64,000 bases of DNA from Prevotella sp. P3-122 (GCF_002251365.1 NZ_NPJH01000037.1:1-64000), one strand, 5' to 3'; positions 53,100 through 62,584 are shown, counted from the stretch's first letter. Notes: a model not told the origin generated them from the sequence alone. Numbers and translations are program-made.

Positions 53100-53130
53100 C
53101 AAAGGTAGTGCAAATAGTGGACAAAACAAA
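53100..53130 (-). promoter_or_regulatory. Promoter of the outer-membrane barrel gene
   Basis: On the minus strand: TTTG at 53130-53127, 19 bases, TACCTTTG at 53107-53100. Confidence 0.75.
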
Positions 53131-53225
53131 ATTTAACGGCGTTTTTTTTGTTGTATCGCATCATACCTGTAATAGGTGCGCTATCTGTTTTTTTGTTTTG
53201 GGTGAGTGAAAATTTTTGGAATGGC

Positions 53226-53256
53226 TTTGTGGTATCGCCGTTTTTGATTAACTTTG
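53226..53256 (+). promoter_or_regulatory. Promoter of fmt, nearly overlapping the start codon
   Basis: TTTG at 53226-53229, 19 bases, TAACTTTG at 53249-53256. The start codon is only seven bases further on, so the transcript would have almost no leader. Confidence 0.75.
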
Positions 53257-53263
53257 CGCTTAT

Positions 53264-54214
53264 ATGGAGAAGAAAGATTTAAGAATTGTCTTCATGGGAA
53301 CACCTGAGTTTGCCGTGGGGACATTGAGAAAACTTGTTGAAGGAGGATATAATGTCGTGGCCGTCGTTACGCAGCCCGATAAGCCCGTAGGCCGTCATCA
53401 GGACACGTTGCAGCCGTCGGAAGTGAAGAAATTTGCGCAGGAACACGGACTGCCAGTATTGCAGCCGGTAAAGATGAAAGACCCGGAGTTTGTTGAACTG
53501 CTGAGAAGCTACAATGCCGACCTGCAGGTGGTTGTTGCGTTCCGTATGCTACCGGAAGTGGTATGGGCTATGCCGAGGTTTGGAACATTCAATGTTCATG
53601 CTGCGCTTTTGCCAAAATATAGGGGAGCGGCACCTATTAACTGGGCTGTAATTAATGGCGAGACAGAGACTGGGGTCACTACGTTCTTCCTCGACCATGA
53701 CATTGATACAGGTAGGGTTATCGCACAGAAGGCGTTCCCTATTCCCGATGATGCAGATGTGGAATATGTTTACGACGGGCTGATGGAGCTTGGCGCAGAC
53801 TTAGCCGTCGAGACAATAGATATGGTTCTCTGTACCGAGGGTAATGTGAAGACCATCGAACAGAGTGATATGACTGATTGTGACAGCCTGCCCGTTGCGC
53901 CAAAGATTTTCAAGGAAACGTGCGAGATATGCTGGGAGAAGAATGCTAAGTCTGTTTATGACTTTGTAAGGGGACTAAGCCCTTACCCTGGTGCATGGGG
54001 AAAGGTAAGGCTCAATAACAATCAACTGACGCTGAAGATATTCAAGACAGCCAAGACTGAGCGCACGGCTAACGGTGAGCCCGGTGTCGTATATATTGAG
54101 AAAGGTAGGATGTTTGTCAATACTGGTGACTGTCTGCTTGAGGTACTGACCTTGCAGCAGTCGGGAAAGAAACGTATGGCAGCCCGTGATTTTGTCAACG
54201 GACTCCGCCTTTAA
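53264..54214 (+). CDS. fmt: Methionyl-tRNA formyltransferase
   Basis: 316 aa enzyme that formylates initiator Met-tRNA. The N-terminal domain has IVFMGTPEFAV, the folate loop FNVHAALLPKYRGAAPINWA with catalytic Asn and His, and the Asp in DIDTGRVI. The C-terminal OB-like domain (about 210-316) binds tRNA. The start at 53264 gives the normal spacing to the first motif, which fixes it even though the promoter is so close. Confidence 0.95.
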   Translation: MEKKDLRIVFMGTPEFAVGTLRKLVEGGYNVVAVVTQPDKPVGRHQDTLQPSEVKKFAQEHGLPVLQPVKMKDPEFVELLRSYNADLQVVVAFRMLPEVVWAMPRFGTFNVHAALLPKYRGAAPINWAVINGETETGVTTFFLDHDIDTGRVIAQKAFPIPDDADVEYVYDGLMELGADLAVETIDMVLCTEGNVKTIEQSDMTDCDSLPVAPKIFKETCEICWEKNAKSVYDFVRGLSPYPGAWGKVRLNNNQLTLKIFKTAKTERTANGEPGVVYIEKGRMFVNTGDCLLEVLTLQQSGKKRMAARDFVNGLRL

Positions 54215-54282
54215 CCCAACTCAGACAGTGACTGTAGGGGCTGCATGAATTATGAAATACGAGTTTGGTGCTGTAAAATAAT

Positions 54283-54371
54283 AATTGCTGATAATTGTTG
54301 TTCTAAACACATGATGTATTGTTGTTTGTCCGCAAGCGGATGATTTAGCGGAACAGCAATTATCAGCAATT
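54283..54371. terminator. Long inverted repeat after fmt
   Basis: AATTGCTGATAATTG (54283-54297) pairs perfectly over 15 bp with 54357-54371. The loop is about 59 nt and contains a CCGC/GCGG mini-hairpin. It may end fmt and the converging HAD gene, but there is no clean run of T. Confidence 0.45.
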
Positions 54372-54425
54372 AAACAGCAATTATCAGCAATCATCAATCA
54401 TTAATCAATAATCATTAATCAATCA
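54372..54425. repeat. AT-rich tandem repeats (AATCATTAATCA type)
   Basis: Short imperfect direct repeats related to the stretch at 26011-26059, at the 3' end of the HAD gene. Confidence 0.5.
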
Positions 54426-54854
54426 TCAAAATTGCCACCAGTGTTTCTTTTTTGGAACATCTTCCTCATGAATATGCCCGAATGACTCCTTGATGACCAG
54501 TTCGTAGGGTTTATGGTATTTTATCATCTGGTAGATAGTTCCCCAGTCAGGAAGTCCTCCCACCTGTCTGTCGTCAATGAACATGTCGGCCTTGATTTTC
54601 CTTGAGAAGTGGTAGTTTTTGGTCATATCTTCCTCAGGATAGTCTTTGTTGATGGCCCAGAATTCCACCCCTCTCTCCCTGCACCATGCCACGGCATCAT
54701 CAAGCAATTTGTCCTCGCGGCAACTCCATAATATAAGCTGGTGCTTGTCTTTGATCAACATTTTAAGAGTATCGGTGGCGAACGGACGTTCGTCACCGAT
54801 GTCAGGATATCTGTTCTCTACAATTGTTCCGTCGAAATCAACTGCAATAATCAT
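54426..54854 (-). CDS. Small HAD-superfamily hydrolase
   Basis: 142 aa. The nucleophile motif is DFDGTIV at residues 6-12. The Asp pair in ADMFIDDRQ (about 90) is the usual metal site and LILWSCRED carries the Ser of motif II. No large cap domain, so it may act on a phosphate group of a bulky or sugar-phosphate substrate. It lies 29 nt after the Wzc-like kinase gene on the same strand and may be part of that transcript. Confidence 0.8.
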   Translation of the reverse strand: MIIAVDFDGTIVENRYPDIGDERPFATDTLKMLIKDKHQLILWSCREDKLLDDAVAWCRERGVEFWAINKDYPEEDMTKNYHFSRKIKADMFIDDRQVGGLPDWGTIYQMIKYHKPYELVIKESFGHIHEEDVPKKKHWWQF

Positions 54855-54883
54855 AACTTTGTGTTAGGGTTTATGTAAAGGTG

Positions 54884-57427
54884 TTATACCTTTATTGATG
54901 TGTCGTTCTTGTCTCCGTAATGACTGTTGACATAACTGCCGTAAGAGCCGTATGCGCCATATGAGCCATAGCGTCCGTACGAACCATATGCCCCATAGCG
55001 CTGAGACTTGCTGTTGTAGCGTCCGTAGCGTCCGTACTTGCCGTAGCGACCATAGCCATAATAGTATCCGTACTTCTTCTTCGACATGTCGATGCCATTC
55101 AGTACAACACACATGGTGGGGAGTTTCTTCTCTGCTGCGAGGCTGTTGATAAGCTCGAAGCTCTCCTTCGGAGTGTAGTCTGCGCGGCACATGTAGACTG
55201 TAACGTCAGCCACGCGGCTTATCTGAAGCGTATCGGTAACAAGGCCTACAGGAGCTGTATCGATGAGTATGTAGTCGTACATCTCGCGTAGGTTGCCCAT
55301 GATGTCGTCAAGTGAAGTACGGGCAACAAGCTCTGCGGGGTTTGGAGGTATCGGACCTGCCATAAGAAGATCAAGGTTGTTGTTGATGCCCGAGGGTACT
55401 ATCTGTCCAAGGATGTCATCCTTGTTAGGGGAGTTCTTGACGATGAGGTTTGTAATTCCGTGCTTCTTGTCGTCAATTTCGAAAAGCTGTGCGAGACGCG
55501 GCTTACGGATGTCAAGACCAACGAGCACTACCTTCTTGCCAAGAAGGGCGAAGCTCACTGCAAGGTTGGCAGCCGTGAACGTCTTACCCTCACCCGTTGT
55601 TGTCGAGGTGAACATGATGGTTTTCTGGTTCTCCTTGAGCATGAACTGTATGTTGGTACGCATGGAACGGAATATCTCCTCCATCTGTGTGTTCTTGTTC
55701 TCGTGTACTACGATGTCGGCCTTTGTCTTGGCAGTCTCGCTGGCTACTGCCACATCGGCAATGATTGGCAGAGTGGTAAGGCTTGCCACGTCGTCGTGTC
55801 CCTCAATCTTGTAGCGGAACAGCTGTACGATGTAGAGGATTATGGCAGGGATAGCCAGTCCGGCGATAAGTCCTATAAGCATTATAAGCGAGCTCTTGGG
55901 GCTAACCTTTCCGCCTGCAGCAGGGTCATCGATGAGTTTTCCCTTGTCGGCAGTGGCGGCAAGCGATATGGAGTTTTCCTCACGCTTCTGGAGAAGCATC
56001 AGGTAAAGGCCCGACTTCACTTCCTGCTGGCGGCCAATCTGTGTAAGCATTCTTTCCTGCTCAGGTGTAGATTGTATCTGTCCCTGATACTTGTTGAACT
56101 GTGAGGAAATAGCGTTGCGCTGTATCTCAACGTTGCGGCGTGCCTGGCTCATAGCCCTGCGGATACTGTTCGACAAGTCTTCGAGCTGTGAGGTGAGAGG
56201 TGTCACAGTTGGTGAGTTCTCGCTTGCGCTACGCAGCAGCCTGTTACGCTGTAGTACAATCTCGTTGTACTTATTAATTAGTGATGTTGCCGACGCATCG
56301 GTAAGACCAACGTTCGATGGCAGGGTCTGATACCTATTGTCTGGCTGGTTCATATAGTCGTTGATGCTGTTGAGCAACTCCACCTGAGTACTGATTTCGG
56401 CAAGTTTCTGTGAGTACTGGTCGGCATTGCCTACAGCCTGTCCGGCATTCATCTTCAGCTCCACCATGTTGTGTGACTTCTTGTAGTTCTCAAGCTGCCC
56501 CTCGGTGTTGCCTAGCTCGGCGTTGATTTTCTCAAGACGTCCGTTGATGAACTCTTCGGTACGTACTGCTATCTCGTTCTTGTCCTCGTTGGCCTGCCTG
56601 TTGTAGCAGATGGCGAGCTGCTTGAGGTAGTCTACGGCTCTCTGTGGGCTTTCGTCGCTGATGACAAGCTGAGCAATGGTTGTTGTCTTGCTGGTCTGGC
56701 TAACAGACAGTGAGCCTACGTACTTATATGCCTCGCTCTTTGGAGAGTTGATGACAACTTTTATCTGCTGTCCTTCCTGCATCTGGTAGCCAGGATTTGC
56801 AGAGAAGCTCAGAATGCCTGCTCGTGTGCCGATTGTTGCGGGCAGCTGCGAGAACGTCTTGTCTATAGCAAATGGGCCGTCAGCCTCGTTGTCGCTTATA
56901 GGAACATAGTATGTACCCGTGATATGGTACTTGTTGCCTTCCTTGACAATGTCCAGATTTATGCCGGCGTTTAGTTTCTCCAGGTGTGCCGGATCCACGT
57001 CTACGCTTATGGGCTGTGTCTTGTAGAGCAGGTTGTATTTTATTTTGCCCTTGATATAGTAGTTCACGTATAGTTTGAGGTCGCGTACAGCCTGCTCTGC
57101 AATAGAGTGCGAGCTAAGTATCTCCATCTCGTTGTCGATACCGTTAGAGTTGGTAATCATACCGAGAGTGGAAGTGTTGAGCATGTTGTTGCGGCTGCTG
57201 TTGCCCTCGTTATCTTTGATCAGCAGCTTGGCGTATGCCTGGTAGATAGGGGTGGTGTAGCGTAGGTATATGGCTGCTACTCCAAGACAGATGATGAGAG
57301 AGAGAGCAAACCATTTCCAGTTGAGGATAATGGTAGTGTAGATGGCGGCAAAATCGAAAGCGGACTGCTCCTCTTTCTCAAATGGCACATTTGCGTTCTC
57401 CATTTCAAGATTCTTTTTTTCTTCCAT
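54884..57427 (-). CDS. Wzc-like polysaccharide co-polymerase and tyrosine autokinase
   Basis: 847 aa inner-membrane protein controlling export and chain length of capsule or exopolysaccharide. A Wzz domain lies between membrane helices at about 35-55 and 515-540, with a long periplasmic coiled coil (about 270-480). The cytoplasmic BY-kinase has Walker A TSTTTGEGKT (about 605), Walker A' VVLVGLDIRKPRL and Walker B YILIDTAPVG. The C terminus (about 785-840) is a Tyr/Gly cluster with 18 tyrosines, the usual place of autophosphorylation but unusually rich. Next to rmlA, it marks a surface polysaccharide locus. Confidence 0.92.
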   Translation of the reverse strand: MEEKKNLEMENANVPFEKEEQSAFDFAAIYTTIILNWKWFALSLIICLGVAAIYLRYTTPIYQAYAKLLIKDNEGNSSRNNMLNTSTLGMITNSNGIDNEMEILSSHSIAEQAVRDLKLYVNYYIKGKIKYNLLYKTQPISVDVDPAHLEKLNAGINLDIVKEGNKYHITGTYYVPISDNEADGPFAIDKTFSQLPATIGTRAGILSFSANPGYQMQEGQQIKVVINSPKSEAYKYVGSLSVSQTSKTTTIAQLVISDESPQRAVDYLKQLAICYNRQANEDKNEIAVRTEEFINGRLEKINAELGNTEGQLENYKKSHNMVELKMNAGQAVGNADQYSQKLAEISTQVELLNSINDYMNQPDNRYQTLPSNVGLTDASATSLINKYNEIVLQRNRLLRSASENSPTVTPLTSQLEDLSNSIRRAMSQARRNVEIQRNAISSQFNKYQGQIQSTPEQERMLTQIGRQQEVKSGLYLMLLQKREENSISLAATADKGKLIDDPAAGGKVSPKSSLIMLIGLIAGLAIPAIILYIVQLFRYKIEGHDDVASLTTLPIIADVAVASETAKTKADIVVHENKNTQMEEIFRSMRTNIQFMLKENQKTIMFTSTTTGEGKTFTAANLAVSFALLGKKVVLVGLDIRKPRLAQLFEIDDKKHGITNLIVKNSPNKDDILGQIVPSGINNNLDLLMAGPIPPNPAELVARTSLDDIMGNLREMYDYILIDTAPVGLVTDTLQISRVADVTVYMCRADYTPKESFELINSLAAEKKLPTMCVVLNGIDMSKKKYGYYYGYGRYGKYGRYGRYNSKSQRYGAYGSYGRYGSYGAYGSYGSYVNSHYGDKNDTSIKV

Positions 57428-57494
57428 TGTGTAATTTTATGTGTTTCTTTGTATTAATACCTTTATTATCTTTGCGCTTGTTCCTCTTTAGTGC

Positions 57495-58379
57495 TTATTT
57501 TGGAAGGGTTTTGTCGGCAAGTTTCAGCAGGTATTTGCCGTACTCATTCTTTGCCATGGGCTGGGCAACGACTCTGAGCTGTTCTGTTGTTATCCATCCT
57601 TTCTTATAAGCAATTTCTTCCAGACATGCCACTTTCAGTCCCTGTCTCTTTTCTATAACCTCTATGAAGGTGCTTGCCTCGCTGAGGCTGTCATGGGTAC
57701 CAGTGTCAAGCCATGCGAACCCTCTCTGCAATGTTCTAACCATGAGGCTGTTCCTGGAGAGGTATTCCTGATTGACAGTGGTTATCTCCAACTCTCCGCG
57801 TGCGCTTGGCTTGATGTGCTTTGCTATCTCTACCACGCTGTTTGGGTAAAAATACAGTCCCACAACGGCATAGTTGCTCTTCGGGTTGGCAGGTTTTTCT
57901 TCTATGCTCAGGCAGTTGCCCTGTTCGTCGAATTCTGCAACTCCGTATCTCTCGGGGTCGTTTACGTAATATCCGAACACACTTGCCTTGCCGTTTGTGG
58001 CTGCGGTTACGCTCTCCTTGAGCAATGCGCTGAAGCCTGCTCCGTAAAAGATGTTGTCGCCAAGAACGAGGCATACGTCATCGCTGCCGATGAATTCCTC
58101 GCCTATGATGAATGCCTGTGCCAGTCCGTCGGGACTTGGTTGCTCCGCGTAGCTGATGTTGATGCCAAGGTCGTGGCCGTCGCCAAGGAGCCGTCTGAAA
58201 CCAGGAAGGTCGTAAGGTGTTGATATTACGAGTATGTCACGGATACCTGCAAGCATCAGCACCGACAAGGGATAATATATCATCGGCTTGTCGAAAATAG
58301 GAATGAGCTGTTTGCTTATGCCTTTGGTAATGGGGTATAGGCGTGTACCCGAGCCGCCTGCTAATACAATTCCTTTCAC
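57495..58379 (-). CDS. rfbA: Glucose-1-phosphate thymidylyltransferase
   Basis: 294 aa nucleotidyltransferase that makes dTDP-glucose, the first step to dTDP-rhamnose. The signature is [20 protein letters not shown] at the N terminus; [10 protein letters not shown] and EEKPANPKS are also present. Length matches RmlA. It lies 67 nt upstream of the Wzc-like gene on the same strand, so the two are probably cotranscribed, and it supplies the same pathway as rfbD at 46.4 kb. Confidence 0.95.
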   Translation of the reverse strand: MKGIVLAGGSGTRLYPITKGISKQLIPIFDKPMIYYPLSVLMLAGIRDILVISTPYDLPGFRRLLGDGHDLGINISYAEQPSPDGLAQAFIIGEEFIGSDDVCLVLGDNIFYGAGFSALLKESVTAATNGKASVFGYYVNDPERYGVAEFDEQGNCLSIEEKPANPKSNYAVVGLYFYPNSVVEIAKHIKPSARGELEITTVNQEYLSRNSLMVRTLQRGFAWLDTGTHDSLSEASTFIEVIEKRQGLKVACLEEIAYKKGWITTEQLRVVAQPMAKNEYGKYLLKLADKTLPK

Positions 58380-58758
58380 TTTGTCGTATTGCTTTAGAGT
58401 ATGTTGTTAATACTTATTGAACTAGATGAACTAGAGTTCTGGTATACTGTCGTTTTGTTTGAGACGTATATTTTGTTGCAAAACATCGGGTAACGAGATG
58501 TTCCCGCTAATTTGTGGCAAATTTAATAATTATATTTGAGATACGAAAACTTGTGGCACTTTTTTTCAAATTTACTGTTGAAATTATGCTGCAAGTCAAT
58601 TGTGATGCTCTAAAGATGCTGTAAGGCGTAACGAAAGATGGGCTAATTGGCAAAAAAGACAGAGGTAGTCGCAAATAAATTTTGCAGTTTGAATATTTTC
58701 TATTAATTTTGCATTTGATAATAGAAAACATGTAATAGATAAATTCTGAAAAAACATT
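58380..58758. other. Divergent region between rfbA and an unknown gene
   Basis: 379 bp with no supported gene. A -7-like TAAATTTG on the minus strand at 58525-58518 could serve rfbA with a leader of about 140 nt. The plus-strand promoter at 58681-58711 serves the next gene. A short inverted repeat GAACT/AGTTC lies at 58419-58439. Confidence 0.45.
58681..58711 (+). promoter_or_regulatory. Promoter of the 205-aa hypothetical gene
   Basis: TTTG at 58681-58684, 19 bases, TAATTTTG at 58704-58711. Confidence 0.72.
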
Positions 58759-59376
58759 ATGAGCTTCATAAAAAAACTATTTGGAAAGAAGGAGGCAGAG
58801 AACGGGGCTGGAGGCATGCAGGACTATATGACCCTCATACGTGTCTATTTCCAGGCTTCGCTGGCTTCTAATGTTGGTATAACCAACCTTGCAATGGTGC
58901 CGGACCTGAGGGTGTTCAAGTCTACGTTCCATGTGCCGACGGTAAACAATAAACTGGGAGTCGGAGAGAAGAAACATTGCATGAAAATGATGAACGAAAT
59001 CTATGGTACCGACGAGTCTTTCTTCAAGGAAATCGACCAAAGCATACGCAAGAACTGCCGCAAGTTGCAGGATGTGCAGGTATATCTTGTTCAATTCCAG
59101 AATTTCTCCCAGGATATTATGATGCTTACGGGCAATCTGATGAAGTTCAAATTGAGGTTGCCGTCGTTTTTCAAAAAGGCTATCAGGACGATGACGGAAA
59201 AAACCGTGCACGACATCTTTACCAAGAACGATTACACCGATGCTGGCGTGCTAAAGACCATCGTTGCCATACGTCAGTATAATAAGCGTCTCGGTTTCAG
59301 CGAGAAGTGGATTACAGACTATGTATATCAGCTCGTGATGCTTGCCAAGAAAGAGCCAAGACAGACTGAGGAGTAG
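58759..59376 (+). CDS. Conserved hypothetical protein
   Basis: 205 aa, not recognised. No signal peptide or membrane segment. It starts with a basic stretch MSFIKKLFGKKE reminiscent of peripheral membrane proteins, followed by a mostly helical basic protein (KKHCMKMMNEIYGTDESFF, RKNCRKLQDVQVY). It has a good promoter of its own and precedes the coiled-coil/zapA/rny genes, so a link to cell division or RNA turnover is possible but unproven. Confidence 0.6.
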   Translation: MSFIKKLFGKKEAENGAGGMQDYMTLIRVYFQASLASNVGITNLAMVPDLRVFKSTFHVPTVNNKLGVGEKKHCMKMMNEIYGTDESFFKEIDQSIRKNCRKLQDVQVYLVQFQNFSQDIMMLTGNLMKFKLRLPSFFKKAIRTMTEKTVHDIFTKNDYTDAGVLKTIVAIRQYNKRLGFSEKWITDYVYQLVMLAKKEPRQTEE

Positions 59377-59435
59377 GAAAAAATGTCCGAGACGGCAAAA
59401 ACTCTCGGTCTGCCTAAAAAATATATGCTTATATC

Positions 59436-59466
59436 TTGCCTTTTTAAAAATAAATTGGTAAATTTG
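59436..59466 (+). promoter_or_regulatory. Promoter of the coiled-coil/zapA genes
   Basis: TTGC at 59436-59439, 19 bases, TAAATTTG at 59459-59466, 18 bases before ATG 59485. Confidence 0.6.
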
Positions 59467-59484
59467 TAGCCAAATAATAATTCT

Positions 59485-59778
59485 ATGGATGCTAATGAGA
59501 AAACTTTAAACGCTTTCACCACCAGAGTAAGGCAGATGATTCTTCAGTACAATGAGACGAAGAATGAGAATGCGGAGCTTTACGCAATGGTTGACGAGCG
59601 CGACTCCAGGATAAAGGAATTGGAGGCCAAGTTGGAACAGGCACGTAGAGATTATGAGATGCTGAAGATGGCCAAGATGCTTGAGATTACAGACGGCGAC
59701 ATGGAGTCTGTACAGAAGCGGGTGTCGAGGCTCATCAGGGACGTCAACAAATGTATCACGCTCTTGAGCGAAAGTTGA
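59485..59778 (+). CDS. Small coiled-coil protein upstream of zapA
   Basis: 97 aa. Residues about 15-65 form a coiled coil with regular hydrophobic spacing (ELYAMVDERDSRIKELEAKL). It ends nine bases before zapA. By size, coiled coil and position it could be a ZapB-like partner that links ZapA-FtsZ rings, but sequence similarity to ZapB is not evident and this is inference. Confidence 0.65.
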   Translation: MDANEKTLNAFTTRVRQMILQYNETKNENAELYAMVDERDSRIKELEAKLEQARRDYEMLKMAKMLEITDGDMESVQKRVSRLIRDVNKCITLLSES

Positions 59779-59787
59779 TAACGTACT

Positions 59788-60090
59788 ATGGCTGAGGAAA
59801 ACAAAGAGAAATTAAACATAAGATTGTTTGTCTACGATATGGAAATTCCTCTGCGGTGCAACCGCGACGAGGAGGAACAGTATCGGAAGGCTGGCAAGCT
59901 TATAACCGAAACAATGAACACTTATTACTCGTATTTCAAGGGGAAAAAGAGTGATAAGGAGATTTTGTATGCCGTACTCATTGATATAGCGTTAAGATAT
60001 GAGAAAGAGGCTATGCATAACGACCTTGGACCGGTGGTTGGTATTCTCTCAAAGTTGACTTCGGAGATTGAGGACGCCCTGAAGAAGTAG
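59788..60090 (+). CDS. zapA: Cell division protein ZapA
   Basis: 100 aa FtsZ-ring bundling protein. The N-terminal beta-hairpin domain (LNIRLFVYDMEIPLRCNRDEEE) and the Tyr-rich helical part (YYSYFKGKKSDKEILYAVLIDIALRYE, core ILYAVLIDIALRYE) match the family. Length is normal. It is followed 39 nt later by ribonuclease Y. Confidence 0.85.
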   Translation: MAEENKEKLNIRLFVYDMEIPLRCNRDEEEQYRKAGKLITETMNTYYSYFKGKKSDKEILYAVLIDIALRYEKEAMHNDLGPVVGILSKLTSEIEDALKK

Positions 60091-60129
60091 GAGAATATAC
60101 ACACATATAAATTAATTAAAGAGTTATCC

Positions 60130-61665
60130 ATGACAACAGTTATTATCTCGGCCGTCATAGGAATCCTAATAGGAGGAATTGTCGGCTACGTACTTTTCCG
60201 ATATGTCATTACCGGAAAATATAAACAGATGATAGAGGCCGCTAATAATGAGGCAGAGGTCATCAAAGAGAAAAAACTCCTTGAAGTAAAGGAGAAGTTC
60301 CTGAACAAGAAAAGTGAGCTCGAAAAAGAGGTTCAGCAGAGAAATCAGAAAATCCAGCAGAGCGAGAACAGGCTCAAGCAGCGTGAGATTTCGCTCAATC
60401 AAAGGCTGGAGGAACTGGGAAGACGCAAGCAGGAGGTTGAGCAGAACCAACAGCGTATAGAGAACGAGAAGAAGCTCATCGCCATCAAGCAGGAGGAACT
60501 TGAGAAGATGCAGAACCAGGAGAGGGAAAAACTTGAGGAACTCTCTGGACTTAGTGCTGAGGAGGCAAAGAACCGACTCGTGGAGAGCCTTAAGGATGAG
60601 GCCCGTACTGATGCGGCAAGCTACATCAACGAGATTATGGACGAGGCAAAGCTAAATGCCAATGCACAGGCTAAGAAGATTGTCATTCAGACCATACAGC
60701 GTGTCGCCACTGAGACGGCAATCGAGAACTCTGTAAGCGTATTCCATATCGACAATGACGAAGTAAAGGGACGTATCATCGGACGCGAGGGACGTAACAT
60801 CCGTGCCATTGAGGCTGCTACTGGAGTTGAGATTGTCGTTGACGATACTCCTGAGGCTATTGTCATATCAGCCTTCGACCCAATCCGCCGTGAGGTCTGC
60901 CGTTTGGCCCTGCATCAGCTTGTTGCCGACGGACGTATTCATCCGGCACGCATCGAGGAGGTCGTTGCCAAGGTGAAGAAACAGCTTGAGAACGAGATTA
61001 TAGAGACTGGTAAACGTACAGCCATAGACCTTGGAATCCATGGCCTGCATCCTGAGCTTATCCGTATAGTCGGCAAGATGAAGTACAGAAGCTCCTATGG
61101 TCAGAATCTGCTGCAGCATGCACGCGAGACGGCAAACCTGTGTGCAGTCATGGCTGCTGAGCTGGGACTCAATCCAAAGAAGGCCAAGAGAGCCGGACTG
61201 CTTCACGACATCGGCAAGGTGCCTGACGAGGAGAGCGAGTTGCCGCACGCACTCTATGGAGCAAAGATTGCTGAGAAATACAAGGAGAAGCCAGATATCT
61301 GCAACGCCATCGGTGCCCATCACGACGAGATGGAGATGAATACTCTTCTCGCACCTATCGTTCAGGTCTGCGACGCCATCTCTGGAGCACGTCCTGGCGC
61401 ACGCCGTGAGATTGTCGAGGCATATATCAAGCGTCTCAACGACCTTGAGGCTATAGCCATGAGCTATCCTGGTGTTACCAAGACCTATGCCATTCAGGCT
61501 GGACGTGAGCTTAGGGTTATTGTCGGAGCCGACAAGATGAGCGATGAGGAGACCGAGAAGCTGAGTGGCGAGATAGCTACAAAGATACAGAACGAGATGA
61601 CATATCCCGGACAGGTGAAGATTACAGTCATCAGGGAGACACGTTCTGTTGCTTACGCCAAGTAA
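60130..61665 (+). CDS. rny: Ribonuclease Y
   Basis: 511 aa membrane-bound endoribonuclease that starts mRNA decay. An N-terminal membrane helix (about 4-24) precedes a long charged coiled coil (about 35-190). The KH domain contains [15 protein letters not shown] (about 215-229). The HD domain has the metal pair in [11 protein letters not shown] (about 358) and [13 protein letters not shown] single strong hairpin follows its stop. Confidence 0.95.
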   Translation: MTTVIISAVIGILIGGIVGYVLFRYVITGKYKQMIEAANNEAEVIKEKKLLEVKEKFLNKKSELEKEVQQRNQKIQQSENRLKQREISLNQRLEELGRRKQEVEQNQQRIENEKKLIAIKQEELEKMQNQEREKLEELSGLSAEEAKNRLVESLKDEARTDAASYINEIMDEAKLNANAQAKKIVIQTIQRVATETAIENSVSVFHIDNDEVKGRIIGREGRNIRAIEAATGVEIVVDDTPEAIVISAFDPIRREVCRLALHQLVADGRIHPARIEEVVAKVKKQLENEIIETGKRTAIDLGIHGLHPELIRIVGKMKYRSSYGQNLLQHARETANLCAVMAAELGLNPKKAKRAGLLHDIGKVPDEESELPHALYGAKIAEKYKEKPDICNAIGAHHDEMEMNTLLAPIVQVCDAISGARPGARREIVEAYIKRLNDLEAIAMSYPGVTKTYAIQAGRELRVIVGADKMSDEETEKLSGEIATKIQNEMTYPGQVKITVIRETRSVAYAK

Positions 61666-61732
61666 TTACCATCTGCAATAGCTCAACTGCGTAATTCTGG
61701 TTTCAGCAAGAATAAGAATTTCCAACTACAAT

Positions 61733-61796
61733 ACTCGCCCTGCAAGGGTAAAGCGTAAATAATAGCCAATTATGCTTTAGCTCTTGCAGGGCGAGT
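61733..61796 (+). terminator. Long hairpin terminator of rny
   Basis: A 14-bp stem (61733-61746 with 61783-61796) continues, after a small internal loop, into a 10-bp inner stem (61749-61758 with 61770-61779). TTATTTG follows. Confidence 0.75.
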
Positions 61797-61885
61797 TATT
61801 TGTCAGACAAATGTCAGTTTTGTAATTGCCGAAATGGAATAAAGTCCTTAACGTTGCCGAACAGACGTATGCTGTATGGCGGCAT

Positions 61886-61935
61886 CAGACATTTCGAGTG
61901 ATTACTATTTTTGCAGTGTGGTCTGTGTATACTAC
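61886..61935 (+). repeat. Dispersed ~50-bp repeat, copy 2
   Basis: Same-strand partner of 40441-40491, highly similar at both ends with a variable centre. Confidence 0.75.
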
Positions 61936-62038
61936 CTTCATTGCCGATATCCCGTTGACAGCGAGACTGCTCTATAACGCATCATCCACGCCATCAGCTC
62001 CTGCCAGCCATATAAGGACGCTGGCATGCTAAGAATAC

Positions 62039-62067
62039 GAAAAGAGGGAGCATAGCCCCCTCTTTTC
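62039..62067 (-). terminator. Terminator of the sigma-factor operon
   Basis: A perfect 10-bp stem (62039-62048 with 62058-62067), whose minus-strand 3' arm ends CTCTTTTC, 25 bases after the Spy-like gene. Confidence 0.65.
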
Positions 62068-62091
62068 CTGTACTTGATACCTATTGCAGGC

Positions 62092-62571
62092 TTACTTTCT
62101 TTTCCTTGCTGGTGCCTTCTTGTTCTTGGCAGCATGAATTGCGAATTTCTTGAAGTCCTGTTTTTCCAGCTCGTATACCCTTTGTACCTGACGGGCAGAG
62201 AGGAACTTTCTGTATTCGCCGTAGTATTTCTCTCTAAGGTCGAGCAGTTTGCGGCTTTGTTTGAATCTGTCCTTCTGTATAGTTTCAATCTCCGCATCCG
62301 TCATCTCGCTTCTCTTCTTGCCTTTGTTTTCCTTCATGGCCTTGTTGGCTGCATAAAGCTCTTTTTGGCATGCGCAGAATGTGGTAGTGAACTTCTGGGC
62401 AGTGGCATCGTCAAGAGCCAGAGCCTGTGCTATGCGCTTGGCGCGCAGCTCAGTCAGCTGTTCAACGCTCATCCTGCTTCCGTCTTTCTTTTGCTTGTTC
62501 TGGGCGTTAGCTCCCATGCTCATACATACCATGAACATGGCAAGGGCCATAATTCTGATAATCCTTTTCAT
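62092..62571 (-). CDS. Spy/CpxP-like periplasmic protein
   Basis: 159 aa. Signal peptide MKRIIRIMALAMFMVCMSMGANAQ. The mature part is highly charged and helical, with the pattern LTELRAKRIAQALALDDATAQ and LLDLREKYYGEYRKFLSARQ typical of LTxxQ/Spy-like proteins in Bacteroidales. Such proteins act as periplasmic chaperones or metal/stress sensors. It ends in a lysine-rich tail (AKNKKAPARKRK). It is the last gene of a three-gene unit with a membrane protein (13-nt gap) and an ECF sigma factor. Confidence 0.75.
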   Translation of the reverse strand: MKRIIRIMALAMFMVCMSMGANAQNKQKKDGSRMSVEQLTELRAKRIAQALALDDATAQKFTTTFCACQKELYAANKAMKENKGKKRSEMTDAEIETIQKDRFKQSRKLLDLREKYYGEYRKFLSARQVQRVYELEKQDFKKFAIHAAKNKKAPARKRK

Positions 62572-62584
62572 CTTCTTTGTCGTT

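Larger units (their letters stand above)
61666..62091. other. Intergenic region after rny
   Basis: 426 bp without a gene. It contains the rny terminator (61733-61796), copy 2 of a dispersed repeat (61886-61935) and the terminator of the sigma-factor operon (62039-62067). Confidence 0.6.
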
